A stretch of 63,647 bases of DNA, taken from positions 36,866 through 100,512 of the forward strand of contig PLYA01000055.1 in the NCBI GenBank assembly GCA_003153315.1, in the 5' to 3' direction. Under the pieces are notes generated by a model. The model was given only the letters and a program-made list of their open reading frames with translations, did no database searches and was not told the origin of the DNA. The stretch is from Bacteroidota bacterium. GTDB lineage: Bacteria; Bacteroidota; Bacteroidia; B-17B0; Aurantibacillaceae. The position numbers and the translations under genes are program-made. Positions 1-9,493 of the stretch are shown here, one piece after another (position 1 is the first letter of the stretch; every line of letters starts with the position of its first letter).

Positions 1-105
1 AAAGTAGGTACTTTAAACTCTAAAGTATGTACTTTAAACTCCAAAGTATGTACATTAAATCCTAAAGTATGTACTTTAAACGCTAAAGTATGCACTTTAG
101 GTGCT
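1..105. repeat. 21-bp tandem array A (cut by window edge)
   Basis: Five consecutive 21-bp units begin at 1, 22, 43, 64 and 85, each opening with AAAGTA. The unit core is the perfect dyad AAAGTATGTACTTT (6-bp arms, 2-bp spacer). The array probably continues left of the window. Read on the minus strand, its unit nearly matches that of the array at 15262-15530, and the flanking sequence is related too. No coding sequence is apparent. Confidence 0.9.
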
Positions 106-175
106 TGTGTAGGGTGTTTTTTGGCGGGAATAGCGAGCTTTCTCTCAAAAACGCAAAGCTTTGTGGTAGATTAGT
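106..175 (-). other. Leader-like flank of array A
   Basis: Read on the minus strand, this stretch resembles the sequence just before the array at 15262. Both contain the identical 15-mer CCAAAAAACACCCTA (here 110-124 on the complement), preceded by a GAGAGAAA-CTC segment. It is therefore a conserved flank of one array type. Function unknown. Confidence 0.7.
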
Positions 176-260
176 GGGTGTTTGTACTGAAAACACCTAA
201 TTGCTTTGCTAAATGGCAAGGGATTTTTGTAGATTTGTTTTAGACTAAGAGGAAAGTACT

Positions 261-716
261 ATGGACAAGCTAAGAATTCAAAAAATAGAATTAATTGAAA
301 TACTTGATAAGTGTGCAGACATTCTAGTAGAAGCTTATAATTCAGACCCATGGAATGATAATTGGACTAAGGAAAAAGCATTAGAAAAACTGACTTGCTT
401 TTATAATTCTCCAAAATTTATTGGCTGGACAGCATATAAGGACAATCAACTTTTAGGTTGCGTAGTGGGTAATATAGAACCCTATTACACTGGCGACTAT
501 TATTACCTGAAAGAAATGTTTGTATCCGTTCAATCACAAAAAAAAGGGGTTGGTGCCCAACTAATGCAAGCTGTAAAAGATTATCTTAAAACTATTGATA
601 TTAAAACTATCATTTTATTTACAGGCAAAGATTACTTTCCTTTTAACTTTTATTTAAAATCGGGATTTAATACCATGGAAGAAATGCGGATGATGCATTT
701 TGGGCAAGGTGACTAG
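261..716 (+). CDS. GNAT family N-acetyltransferase
   Basis: A 151-residue protein of the usual single-domain GNAT size. The acetyl-CoA-binding motif A (QSQKKGVGAQL, about residues 91-101) follows the strand YYLKEMFVSV, and the C-terminal FYLKSGF is typical of the family's last strand-helix segment. GNAT enzymes transfer an acetyl group from acetyl-CoA to an amine; the substrate cannot be read here. The ATG at 261 follows a purine-rich AGAGGAAAG. The gene stands alone between array A and the convergent efflux operon. Confidence 0.85.
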   Translation: MDKLRIQKIELIEILDKCADILVEAYNSDPWNDNWTKEKALEKLTCFYNSPKFIGWTAYKDNQLLGCVVGNIEPYYTGDYYYLKEMFVSVQSQKKGVGAQLMQAVKDYLKTIDIKTIILFTGKDYFPFNFYLKSGFNTMEEMRMMHFGQGD

Positions 717-739
717 ACTAGAACACAAAGCCTGAAAAG

Positions 740-1966
740 TTACTCATACCTCAAAGCATCTATAGGATTTAGAGCAGCGGCCTTGCGGGCAGGATACCAG
801 CCAAAGAAAAGCCCTACAATGGCAGAAAACAAAAAGGACATGAGTATAGAAGACAGGGTAATGACCACAGGCCAACCACCTAACTTTGATATGAGTTCGG
901 ATATGGTAATGCCCAGCGCAATGCCAATTAAACCACCCACAAAACTTATTACGATAGATTCTATCATAAACTGAATAAGCACATCTCGCCCTTTGGCGCC
1001 AATGGCCATGCGTATGCCAATTTCGCGCGTGCGCTCGGTAACCGATACCAGCATAATATTCATAATGCCGATACCGCCCACCAATAAAGAGATGCCGGCT
1101 ATGCTGGCCAAAAGAATAGTCATTACTTTGGATATGGTTCCGAAGATGTTGCTGATGTCTGACTGAGTGCGCACCGTAAAGTCATTATCATCAGATGGGG
1201 CAAGTTTGTGTTTTTCGCGCAAGAGACTTGATATTTCATCTACAGCATCGCTCGTTTGGTCTTCTGATAAACCCTCGGCAAGTATCATATTCACATAGCT
1301 GGATGAAGACATCATTCTTTTTTGCACGGTAGAAAATGGGGCAAGGATAATATCATCCTGGTCTTGCCCGAATGTGTTTTGTCCCATTTTAGAAAGCACA
1401 CCCACAATCTTCATCGGAATGCTGTTGATACGGATTATTTGCCCAACAGGGTCTACATTCTCATCTCCGAATAAATTTAAAACTACCGTTATGCCAACCA
1501 CGCAAACCTTTGCCGCAGCACGGTCATCAGAAGCTGTGAAACCATTTCCCTTTGTAATGGTAAGAGAACGAATGATGAAGTAATCGTTTTTTACACCCAA
1601 CATGGAAGTGTTCCAGTTTTGAGAACCATTAATGGCCTGCACTCTTTTTTGATCAACCGGCGATACATGATTTACAAGATCGCAACGTGTGGCAATGGCT
1701 TCGACATCTTCTACTTTAAGTGTTTGAATGGATGAGGCTCCTCCGCGCACTCCGCCCGAAAAGGTAGTTCCCGGAAAAATCATGATGGAGTTAGTACCCA
1801 AACTGGCAATCGACGCTTTGATGTTTTGGTTAGATCCCTCGCCAATGGCAAGCATGGCAATAACCGATGCCACACCGATAATGATACCCAGCATAGTTAA
1901 AAAACTGCGGAGTTTATTTCTGTTCAGCGACCGCCAAGCAACTTTTAATAAATTCAATATCCTCAT
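740..1966 (-). CDS. MacB-like ABC transporter permease (FtsX domain)
   Basis: A 408-residue permease of the MacB/LolC type: an N-terminal membrane helix (about 20-42, TMLGIIIGVASVIAMLAIGEG), a large periplasmic MacB_PCD-like domain, then three helices of the FtsX domain ending in the typical WYPARKAAALNPIDALRYE. In this family the permease and ATPase may be separate polypeptides, as here. It is the last gene of a minus-strand operon after TolC-, MacA- and ATPase-like genes and overlaps the ATPase gene by 4 bp. It would couple ATP use to export through a TolC channel. The substrate (macrolide, peptide or other) is not predictable. Confidence 0.9.
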   Translation of the reverse strand: MRILNLLKVAWRSLNRNKLRSFLTMLGIIIGVASVIAMLAIGEGSNQNIKASIASLGTNSIMIFPGTTFSGGVRGGASSIQTLKVEDVEAIATRCDLVNHVSPVDQKRVQAINGSQNWNTSMLGVKNDYFIIRSLTITKGNGFTASDDRAAAKVCVVGITVVLNLFGDENVDPVGQIIRINSIPMKIVGVLSKMGQNTFGQDQDDIILAPFSTVQKRMMSSSSYVNMILAEGLSEDQTSDAVDEISSLLREKHKLAPSDDNDFTVRTQSDISNIFGTISKVMTILLASIAGISLLVGGIGIMNIMLVSVTERTREIGIRMAIGAKGRDVLIQFMIESIVISFVGGLIGIALGITISELISKLGGWPVVITLSSILMSFLFSAIVGLFFGWYPARKAAALNPIDALRYE

Positions 1967-2727
1967 GTCGTAGCCTTTTCTTCGGTAAGAGTTCTTATTT
2001 TTTTCAGTTCTTCGGTTGCGTTTAATCTTGCCTTCACCGGCTCATTCGAGATAATTTTCCCGTCTTTAAAAATAATATTGCTTTTGGCAAACCTTGCTAT
2101 ATCCGGTTCGTGCGTAACCATCACAATGGTAATTCCTTTGTCATTCAGTTTCTGGAATATCTCCATAATCTCATAACTGGTACGTGAATCTAAATTACCT
2201 GTGGGTTCATCAGCCATAATAACCACAGGGTCGTTTACCAAAGCACGGGCAATAGCTACACGTTGTTGTTGCCCGCCAGATAATTGATTGGGCATGGAGT
2301 TTACCCTATCAGCAAGTCCAACCGATTTAAGGGCATTAAATGCTTTTTCTTTACGCTCTTTGGCAGCTACTTTGTTATTATAGAGTAAGGGCAGTTCTAC
2401 ATTTTCCTGTGCAGAAGTTCTGGGCAGGATATTAAAGGATTGAAAAATAAAACCAAGCTTGCTGTTACGCAATTCTGCCAATTCATTCTTATCACGCTTA
2501 AGCACATCTTTTCCTTCCATCAGATACTCACCGCTGGTGGGGCTATCCAAACAACCTAATATATTCATAAAAGTAGATTTGCCCGAACCGCTTGCACCCA
2601 TAATGGCCACAAACTCGCCTTTATTAATGCTGAGAGAAACTGCACTAAGGGCATGCACTTCTATATCGCCAGTGCGGTAGGTTTTGGTTAAATCTTTTAC
2701 GGTAAGTAGGTTCTCTGTATCTGCCAT
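1963..2727 (-). CDS. MacB/LolD-like ABC transporter ATP-binding protein
   Basis: A 254-residue nucleotide-binding subunit. It has Walker [10 protein letters not shown] (about 44-52), the signature [15 protein letters not shown], Walker [10 protein letters not shown] and the LolD/MacB D-loop GNLDSRTS. It sits directly after the MacA-like gene (adjacent, no gap) and overlaps the permease gene by 4 bp, so it is translationally coupled. The short C-terminal tail after the ATPase core is divergent. Confidence 0.92.
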   Translation of the reverse strand: MADTENLLTVKDLTKTYRTGDIEVHALSAVSLSINKGEFVAIMGASGSGKSTFMNILGCLDSPTSGEYLMEGKDVLKRDKNELAELRNSKLGFIFQSFNILPRTSAQENVELPLLYNNKVAAKERKEKAFNALKSVGLADRVNSMPNQLSGGQQQRVAIARALVNDPVVIMADEPTGNLDSRTSYEIMEIFQKLNDKGITIVMVTHEPDIARFAKSNIIFKDGKIISNEPVKARLNATEELKKIRTLTEEKATT

Positions 2728-3975
2728 TTATTTTTTCTTTGTTGGGAATGAAGGCATGAAAGGGCTTTTTGAAGACTGTGATGACTGGGCATCTGCAGCA
2801 GTAGCAGAATGATTGACACCAATGGCTACTTCATACCCTTCTTTTACATCTCCGCTTACTTCGGTAAAGGTTCCGTCATTAAGTCCCTTGGTTACTTTTA
2901 CCGGAAATATGTCTTCTCCGCTTTTTATCCAGATGTAACCAACTGTTCCGTTTGTTTCTACAATTTGTTGTTTTTTTAATTCATTGGTTTGGCGTATCTT
3001 TTTTAACCAATAATTCTTTATAGAATCAGGAAGAAGTTTGGCGCCTTGTATGTATTCAATGGGAGGAATAAAAGTAAATGCATTGGTAGGTATTTTAAAT
3101 ACATTTTTACGTTCCTGAATAAAAATATTCGAATTGGCGGTAAGCCCCGGCATTAGTTTTAAATCGGGGTTAGGCACTTCAATAATAACTACATAATTAA
3201 CTACATTTTGTACCATAATAGGTTGATGCCTTACCTGTGTTACCACTCCCGTAAAAACATCATTGGGATACGCATCAACCGTAAACTTTGCTTTCTGTCC
3301 TGTTTTTACCTGACCTATATCCGCTTCATCTACATCTGCTTGTACCTGCATTTTGGTAAGGTCATAAGCAATTGTAAAAAGTACCGGGCTACTGAAACTG
3401 GCTATCACCATGTTTCCTACCTGCACATTGCGCGCTATTATCATGCCGCTTATAGGCGCTGTTATAGTACAATACTTAAGATTAATAGTCGCCCTGTTCA
3501 ATTGCGCCTGTGCTGATATTAAATTACCCTGTGCCGTTTGAAGAGAGGTCATAGCCACATCATAATCGGCCTGTGCAGCCACTTTACTATCGAATAAATT
3601 TTTCGAACGGTCAAATTCCCTTTTGGCTTCATCCAGAGCCACCTGTGCTCTTTGGGTAGCTGCTTTTGCATCCAACATAGCTGCATAATAAAGGGTAGTA
3701 TCCAAAATGGCAATTATCTGCCCTTTCTTTACGATGTCATTAAAATCTACTTTTATTTTTGCTATGATACCGGAAACCTGTACGCCTACATCCACAGATG
3801 TATCGGCAGCCATAGAGCCGGTGGCGGTAACCAATACATTTACATCTCCTTTTTCTACTGGCACAGTTCTCCAATAATAGGAAGGAGTTTTGTTTTTGAA
3901 ATGAAAGATGAGAAATACGACCAATATAATTGATACAGAAACTATAGAGGTAATTATAATTGTTTTCTTCTTCAT
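2728..3975 (-). CDS. MacA-like periplasmic adaptor (HlyD/MFP family)
   Basis: A 415-residue membrane-fusion protein. One N-terminal helix (about 5-25) anchors it in the inner membrane. A lipoyl-like half (VTATGSMAADTSVDVGVQVSG) precedes an Ala/Gln-rich coiled-coil hairpin (about 95-165), the second lipoyl half (APISGMIIARNVQVG) and beta-barrel domains. It bridges the MacB-type transporter and TolC. The C-terminus is Ser/Lys-rich. Its start lies at the edge of a 57-bp repeat that fills the gap behind the TolC gene, so its translation may be affected by that element. Confidence 0.9.
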   Translation of the reverse strand: MKKKTIIITSIVSVSIILVVFLIFHFKNKTPSYYWRTVPVEKGDVNVLVTATGSMAADTSVDVGVQVSGIIAKIKVDFNDIVKKGQIIAILDTTLYYAAMLDAKAATQRAQVALDEAKREFDRSKNLFDSKVAAQADYDVAMTSLQTAQGNLISAQAQLNRATINLKYCTITAPISGMIIARNVQVGNMVIASFSSPVLFTIAYDLTKMQVQADVDEADIGQVKTGQKAKFTVDAYPNDVFTGVVTQVRHQPIMVQNVVNYVVIIEVPNPDLKLMPGLTANSNIFIQERKNVFKIPTNAFTFIPPIEYIQGAKLLPDSIKNYWLKKIRQTNELKKQQIVETNGTVGYIWIKSGEDIFPVKVTKGLNDGTFTEVSGDVKEGYEVAIGVNHSATAADAQSSQSSKSPFMPSFPTKKK

Positions 3976-4029
3976 GTATTCGTTCTTTTAATTATTATTT
4001 AATTGTACTCATGTATTCGCTTCGCTCGG
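3973..4029 (-). repeat. 57-bp dispersed leader repeat, copy 1
   Basis: This copy and the one at 46861-46917 are identical at 54 of 57 positions. Both end on the ATG of a minus-strand gene. On the minus strand the element starts CCGAGCGAAGCGAATACATG and carries a tiny open frame (ATG plus four codons, then TAA) before AAAAGAACGAAT and the gene start. It fills the whole gap between the TolC and MacA genes. Confidence 0.85.
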
Positions 4030-4035
4030 CTTATT

Positions 4036-5466
4036 TTAGTTGATAATAGGTTTGCCCAAATAGAAGTCTACTATTTTTGCTTTTAATACATAATCATATT
4101 TTGCCTGAATTAAAGACATGGACACTTTGTTGTAGTTATTCTTTTCAACCAAAAAACTGGTTGCATCAAGGACACCTACAGAATACTTCTTTTCCATATC
4201 GCGATAAGTTTCCTTTTCCAAAGCCATTTGTTCCTGAGTAGCAACCAACTTCTTGCCTGAAGAAACCTGATTGGTATAAGCCGTCTCTATGCTTTTGCGT
4301 AAATCATTTCTTGTTTGCAGTTCATTCAACTTTGCATTCTTCACATTTGCTTTTGCAACAGCCACACTGCATGCTACCTGTAGGTTATTAAAAATAGGTA
4401 CGGTTAAACTAAAGCCAACGGCCTGACTGAAATTATTTTTAAACTGATCCTGAAAACTTTCCTTTTGAGAGTTAATGCTTGTATACGGAACCTGCCCAAT
4501 AACAGGTTGTGCAGGATTTCCATTAAGATAGCCTACTGTTTCTGTTTGGTATAATGTTTTTTCAGTAACGTTACTTCTTAGGCTGGAGTAACCTGTTTTA
4601 AGATAGCCTGTCATAGTTAGTTTAGGATACCAGCCGCTTCTTGCCATCTTTAAACTATATAAGGCTGCAAAGGTTGAAAGGGAAGCGCTTTTAATTTGCG
4701 GCATAATGTTTTCCGCAATCTTTTGTATTTCATCGGTTGGGATGGGTACTTCGGGCAATAAATCTTTTAGGGGTAACCTTTCAATTTCAAAATCACTTCT
4801 AACAGGTATCTCCATAAGCTGCAATAGAGTAAGCTTGTCTAATTGCAATTGATTTTCGGCATTTACTTTAATTAGTTTATCAGCTGCCAACTGAGATTGT
4901 ATTTGGAATAAATTTAGCTCGGCTACTTTACCAAACTCAACAAACTTTTTAGTTTGTTCTACCTGAACATTATCCTCATCAACCTGAGCTTGTGCAACAT
5001 CAATGGCATCATAGTCCATCAGTATCTGCATATATGCAGCCAGCACATTCAGTCTTAAATCGTTTTTAAGTTTCTCAATAGTCTGCACACTTGCATCATA
5101 AACCAGCCTGTTTTGCTTAACGGTATTCATTAAAAGATAACCGTTAAAAAGAGTAACCGTGCTGTTTAATGAAAGGTTATTTACCTGAAGGTTTTGATTG
5201 GTATACTGATACGTATATGGGTCGATGGCATACCCTCTCGTAAAGTTGGGGTTATCGGTAAGATTAAGGTTAGGTAGCAGAGCCGCTTTAGATTGAGATA
5301 AAGTGTACCTATTTATATCACTGCTTATAATACCCTGATTGAGTGCTACATTCTTTTTAAATGCAGTATCAGCACATGCTTTTAATGTCCATATTTTTTG
5401 TGCAGGACTAGATAGGCTTATTAAGCCTGCAATAACCACATATAAATATTTGCTTTTGTTTCCCAT
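4036..5466 (-). CDS. TolC-family outer membrane efflux protein
   Basis: An outer-membrane channel of 476 residues, typical for TolC. An upstream TTG at 5493 is in frame, but the ATG at 5466 gives a clean signal peptide (MGNKSKYLYVVIAGLISLSS), so I chose it. Two OEP repeats are visible, with helices rich in Ala/Gln/Asn (SKAALLPNLNL; later VAKANVKNAKLNELQTRNDLR). It is first in the operon with MacA, ATPase and permease genes. Upstream are two CRP/FNR-like boxes and a -7-like TTGCTTTG. Confidence 0.92.
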   Translation of the reverse strand: MGNKSKYLYVVIAGLISLSSPAQKIWTLKACADTAFKKNVALNQGIISSDINRYTLSQSKAALLPNLNLTDNPNFTRGYAIDPYTYQYTNQNLQVNNLSLNSTVTLFNGYLLMNTVKQNRLVYDASVQTIEKLKNDLRLNVLAAYMQILMDYDAIDVAQAQVDEDNVQVEQTKKFVEFGKVAELNLFQIQSQLAADKLIKVNAENQLQLDKLTLLQLMEIPVRSDFEIERLPLKDLLPEVPIPTDEIQKIAENIMPQIKSASLSTFAALYSLKMARSGWYPKLTMTGYLKTGYSSLRSNVTEKTLYQTETVGYLNGNPAQPVIGQVPYTSINSQKESFQDQFKNNFSQAVGFSLTVPIFNNLQVACSVAVAKANVKNAKLNELQTRNDLRKSIETAYTNQVSSGKKLVATQEQMALEKETYRDMEKKYSVGVLDATSFLVEKNNYNKVSMSLIQAKYDYVLKAKIVDFYLGKPIIN

Positions 5467-5490
5467 TCTTAACTCTCTAAAGGAATTAAG

Positions 5491-5556
5491 CAAAGCAATT
5501 ATTTTTAAGCTGCTAAGCCTGTGATATAAATCAGATGCCTATTTGATTTATATCAT
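5491..5556 (-). promoter_or_regulatory. Paired CRP/FNR-like boxes and -7 element of the tolC-mac operon
   Basis: The boxes GTGATATAAATCAG (5521-5534) and TTGATTTATATCAT (5543-5556) both match TGAT-N4-ATCA and have centres 22 bp apart. On the minus strand TTGCTTTG (5498-5491) resembles the Bacteroidota -7 element TAnnTTTG. With a start near 5485 the proximal box would be centred about 42 bp upstream, a classic activating position. The start site is inferred. The distal box might instead serve nnrD. Confidence 0.6.
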
Positions 5557-5671
5557 ATTCATAATAGGCTGACATACAACCTTTGTATCTATCATAATTT
5601 CAAAACAGATTTTACGTATTAATTGTATTTTTGGTATGATAATGGTAGCTATTATTTTATAAAACACATAA

Positions 5672-6496
5672 ATGAAAACACTTACGAAAAGTATTATCAA
5701 AGCACTCATAAAACCCAGAGAAGCTTCTTCTCATAAAGGTAATTATGGTCATGCTTTACTTATAGCTGGCAGCAAAGGTAAAATGGGTGCTGCCGTGATT
5801 GCTGCCAGAGCTTGTGTGCGCATTGGAAGTGGTTTGACCACCTTAAATGTTCCTGAAAAGGAAAGATTTATTTTGCAAACAACGGTGCCCGAAGCTATGC
5901 TCATGATGAGGGAAGATAAGAAATATGAATTAAGTAATTATACGGCTATAGGAATAGGTCCGGGTCTCGGGACAGATAAAAATTCGAAGGATATACTTAA
6001 ACATATCATCAACAAATCTCATTTGCCTTTAGTGGCAGATGCTGATGCATTGAATATATTAGCGGCTGATAAAAATTTATTGAATAAATTACCTAAGGAA
6101 AGTATTCTCACCCCTCACCCAAAAGAGTTCGACAGGATTTTTGGTAATCATAAAACAACTCAAGAAAGAATAAGTACTGCCATAAAAAAAGCTAGGGAGC
6201 ACAACATTATTATTGTTTTAAAAGGGCATCAAACGCTTATGACATATAAAGGAGAAGCTTTTTTTAATACTACCGGCAATGCAGGGCTTGCTAAAGGAGG
6301 ATCGGGTGATGCACTTACAGGCATCATCACTGCTTTTTTAGCTCAGGGTTATGAGCCTTTTACATCGGCAAAACTGGGGGTGTACTTCCATGGTTTAGCG
6401 GCAGACATTACTCTGAAAGATCAAAGCATGGAAAGTATGCTGATAACAGACGTAATAGAATACTTAGGAAAAGCATTTAAAGAGGTAATGAAATAA
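5672..6496 (+). CDS. nnrD: ADP-dependent NAD(P)H-hydrate dehydratase
   Basis: A 274-residue ribokinase-like enzyme that uses ADP to dehydrate damaged (S)-NAD(P)HX back to NAD(P)H. Seen: HALLIAGSKGKMGAA near the N-terminus, AIGIGPGLGTD, VADADALN, ILTPHPKEF and the nucleotide/catalytic NAGLAKGGSGDALTGII near residue 210. Many bacteria have a fused epimerase domain (NnrE), which is absent here; the length fits the dehydratase alone. It is a single gene, divergent from the tolC operon and convergent with the next efflux operon. Confidence 0.92.
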   Translation: MKTLTKSIIKALIKPREASSHKGNYGHALLIAGSKGKMGAAVIAARACVRIGSGLTTLNVPEKERFILQTTVPEAMLMMREDKKYELSNYTAIGIGPGLGTDKNSKDILKHIINKSHLPLVADADALNILAADKNLLNKLPKESILTPHPKEFDRIFGNHKTTQERISTAIKKAREHNIIIVLKGHQTLMTYKGEAFFNTTGNAGLAKGGSGDALTGIITAFLAQGYEPFTSAKLGVYFHGLAADITLKDQSMESMLITDVIEYLGKAFKEVMK

Positions 6497-6511
6497 GTTG
6501 ACACTAAGAGA

Positions 6512-7630
6512 TTACATCCGTTTTCTGTAATTAAGTACAGCCCAAGAATTAAATACAAGGGCAAACAAACTTATAGCTCCGAACTGAGGCAGAATATCTA
6601 CAAAGTGACTTCCTTTTAAAACCACATCGCGCATAACTTCTACAAAATATTTAAGTGGGTTAAAGATTGCCATATCCTGTGCCCATTGGGGCATACTGCT
6701 TATGGGAGTATACAAGCCGCAAAGCATCATAAATATTAAGGTAAAAAAGAAGGAAATAAACTGGGCTTGCTGCTGTGTATTTGCGTAGGTAGAAATCAAC
6801 AAACCAAAACCGAGCATAGCTACCATTTGCATGGCTCCAAAGCCTATAATGGTAAAATAGCTGCCTAAAGGAATGATACCATAAGCTATGCGGGCTATGG
6901 TAAGACCGAGTATAAGCACTGTCATACCTATAACCCAAAAAGGAATTATTTTGGCTAAAATAAAATCTGTTTTCCTTACCGGGCTAACATTTATTTGTTC
7001 CATGGTACCTATTTCTTTTTCACGTACAATATTAAACGCAGTTAGCGAAATGCCTATAGTGGTAAGCAGCATAACCAAAATACCGGGCACCATATAGAGC
7101 TTATAATTCATGTGGGGGTTAAACCAATTCTCTGAAACAATTTCCACAACCGGGGCAGGATTAAAGCGTGCAGATTGAATGAGTTCTTCTCTTATTTCTG
7201 CATTAAAATCATTGATGATAGAAGAGGTATAGGAGCCTGCCAAGCCACCTTTGGTTCCGTTAATGGCATTTATGCTCATAAAAATATCAGTACTCTGATT
7301 CTTAACCAGGTTAGATTCAAAGTTTCTTGGGATTTCTACCACCAAATCGGCTTTGTTTTTTTCAATAGCTGCAAGTGCCTGAGGGTAATGAGGAGAATAA
7401 TCGGTAAGAATAAAATAGCCCGAAGAAATTATTTTAGTAATAAGGCGTTGAGAGTAGCTGCTATGGTCGTTATCAACAATACTGAGGTTAATGTTTTTCA
7501 TTTCGAAGTTGGCAGCAAAAGGAAGTACGAGCAATTGTATGATCATAGATTGCACAATAACTGTAATAGTACTCGGATTTCTAAGTATCTGTATAAATTC
7601 CTTTCTAAGTAAAAAGCCTAATACCCTCAT
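6512..7630 (-). CDS. ABC-2 type permease (YbhR/YhhJ-like), second of pair
   Basis: A 372-residue membrane subunit. One N-terminal helix (about 20-40) is followed by a roughly 150-residue extracytoplasmic domain, then five or six helices from about residue 175 with the ABC-2 segment EKEIGTMEQINVSPVRKTDF. It is the last gene of a five-gene minus-strand operon: adaptor, two ATPases, two permeases. The two paralogous permeases presumably form a heterodimer in a YbhFSR-like drug exporter. Confidence 0.9.
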   Translation of the reverse strand: MRVLGFLLRKEFIQILRNPSTITVIVQSMIIQLLVLPFAANFEMKNINLSIVDNDHSSYSQRLITKIISSGYFILTDYSPHYPQALAAIEKNKADLVVEIPRNFESNLVKNQSTDIFMSINAINGTKGGLAGSYTSSIINDFNAEIREELIQSARFNPAPVVEIVSENWFNPHMNYKLYMVPGILVMLLTTIGISLTAFNIVREKEIGTMEQINVSPVRKTDFILAKIIPFWVIGMTVLILGLTIARIAYGIIPLGSYFTIIGFGAMQMVAMLGFGLLISTYANTQQQAQFISFFFTLIFMMLCGLYTPISSMPQWAQDMAIFNPLKYFVEVMRDVVLKGSHFVDILPQFGAISLFALVFNSWAVLNYRKRM

Positions 7631-7639
7631 TTCTTCTTT

Positions 7640-8743
7640 TTATTCTAATCTTATTTTAAAACGTTGCACACTTGCCCAAACAAGCACCACAATAAATCCT
7701 AATAAAATTAGGTTCTCTTTAATGACTGATTCTATGCCAAGTCCTTTGATCATAACCGCTTTAACAATGTTGATATACCATTTTGCAGGCACTATATGTG
7801 ATACCCATTGAAGTATAATTGGCATATTCTCTATAGGATAGATATAACCTGCCAACATAGTAGTAGGCACCATAAGACCTACAATAGACATCATCATGGC
7901 GGCTTGCTGCGTTTTGGCAATAGTTGAAATTAATAAACCAAGAGATAAGGAAGCAATGATAAAAAGCAGGCTCTCAAATAATAATAAGACCACGCTACCT
8001 GCAATAGGTACTTTTAATGCATAAACAGATAACAAAAGAATAATGCAAGTGTTTATTAAGGATAACAAAGTGTAGGGAATGGCTTTTGCCATAACAATCA
8101 TATAAGGTTTTATAGGTGATACAAGTAATACTTCCATGGTCCCGAATTCTATTTCTCTAACAATAGCAACAGCCGTCATCATGGCACAAATAAGCATTAA
8201 TATCATACCCATAACGCCGGGTACAAAATTGTAAGCTCCCTTCAGCTCTGGGTTATATAACATTCTTATTTTAGTAGTAATTAAATAAGGCAGGTTATCT
8301 GAGATAATTTCTTGTTGATAATCTAATATAATAGCTGAAGCATAGCCTGTAATAACCGTTGCCATGTTGGGGTCTGAAGCATCTGCTACGAGTTCTATCT
8401 GTGCTTTATTGCCATGCATTAAATCTTCTCTCAATCCTTTCGGAAAAACAATAGCCAGCTTTATTTTCCCTTTACGAAACTCTCTGTCAATTTCATCAGG
8501 GCTATGCAGCATTTCTACAATATGAAAGTACTTACTGGCTCTAAAACGTCCTTCCAGGTTTTGAGAAGCAGCATCGTGAGTATTATCAACTATGGCTATT
8601 TCAGAGTTTTTTATTTCATCGGTAACCGCAAAACCTAAGATGGTAATCTGCGCAACAGGAATACCTATCAATAGCATCAAAGACCTCCAGTCTCTGAAAA
8701 TGTGATAGAACTCCTTTTTTACAAATGATATAAATTGTTTCAT
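7640..8743 (-). CDS. ABC-2 type permease (YbhS-like), first of pair
   Basis: A 367-residue paralogue of the neighbouring downstream permease with the same plan: N-terminal helix, extracytoplasmic domain, then a C-terminal helix bundle. The segment IEFGTMEVLLVSPIKPY matches the ABC-2 coupling region. It lies 6 bp after the ATPase gene at 8750 and 9 bp before the second permease, so it is cotranscribed. The exported substrate is unknown. Confidence 0.9.
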   Translation of the reverse strand: MKQFISFVKKEFYHIFRDWRSLMLLIGIPVAQITILGFAVTDEIKNSEIAIVDNTHDAASQNLEGRFRASKYFHIVEMLHSPDEIDREFRKGKIKLAIVFPKGLREDLMHGNKAQIELVADASDPNMATVITGYASAIILDYQQEIISDNLPYLITTKIRMLYNPELKGAYNFVPGVMGMILMLICAMMTAVAIVREIEFGTMEVLLVSPIKPYMIVMAKAIPYTLLSLINTCIILLLSVYALKVPIAGSVVLLLFESLLFIIASLSLGLLISTIAKTQQAAMMMSIVGLMVPTTMLAGYIYPIENMPIILQWVSHIVPAKWYINIVKAVMIKGLGIESVIKENLILLGFIVVLVWASVQRFKIRLE

Positions 8744-8749
8744 TATAAA

Positions 8750-9493
8750 TTAATCGCCCTGTCGTTTTGCCTTGCGTGCCAGTGTATAAAATACTTCATC
8801 CATTGTTTTCCCATTATATGTCTTTTTTAACCCTGCAGGAGAATCTAAGGCTTCAATTCTTCCATCAACCATAATGGCAACCCTGTTACAATATTCTGCT
8901 TCATCCATATAATGTGTAGTTGCAAAAACTGTAATACCTTTTCGGGATGTCTCGTAAATCATTTCCCAAAACTGTCTTCTGGTAATGGGGTCAACACCAC
9001 CTGTAGGTTCATCTAAAAACACAATTTTAGGATCATGAAAAATAGCAATAGAAAAAGCCAGTTTTTGTTTCCATCCCAAGGGAAGCCCTTTAACTAACTT
9101 GTTGGCGTCATCGGTAAGAGAAAGCGTTTGTAAAAGTTTTTCCATTTTCTCTTTTATCACAACAGAGCTTAATCCATATATACCACCATATAAAGTAATG
9201 TTTTCTTTTACTGTAAGGTCTTCATATAGACAGAATTTCTGACTCATATAACCGATATGCTTTTTTATTTCTTCTGTTTGTTCATATATATCAAATCCCG
9301 CAACTTTAGCACTCCCTGAGGTAGGCAGGCTTAATCCGCAAAGCATACGCATAACGGTTGTTTTACCTGCACCATTAGCACCCAGAAAACCAAATATCTC
9401 TCCTTTAGAAACAGTAAATGTTACCGCATCTGCTGCCACAAAATCTTCAAACCGTTTGGTTAGTTTATCTATTTCTAATACTAACTCAGACAT
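8750..9493 (-). CDS. ABC transporter ATP-binding protein (YbhF-like half)
   Basis: A 247-residue ABC ATPase with Walker A GANGAGKTT (about 37-45), Q-loop YMSQKFCLYEDLTV and Walker B KIVFLDEPTGGVDP. The usual LSGG signature is replaced by VKGLPLGWKQKLAFS, as is common in the ABC-2 exporter subgroup. Its start overlaps the end of the preceding ATPase gene by 8 bp. The two separate ATPases correspond to the two halves of the fused E. coli YbhF, so they probably act as a pair. Confidence 0.92.
   Translation of the reverse strand: MSELVLEIDKLTKRFEDFVAADAVTFTVSKGEIFGFLGANGAGKTTVMRMLCGLSLPTSGSAKVAGFDIYEQTEEIKKHIGYMSQKFCLYEDLTVKENITLYGGIYGLSSVVIKEKMEKLLQTLSLTDDANKLVKGLPLGWKQKLAFSIAIFHDPKIVFLDEPTGGVDPITRRQFWEMIYETSRKGITVFATTHYMDEAEYCNRVAIMVDGRIEALDSPAGLKKTYNGKTMDEVFYTLARKAKRQGD

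Noticed and set aside
7175..7811. Plus-strand frames opposite the ABC-2 permease genes
   Set aside because: Antisense to well-supported permease coding sequence; no family features.
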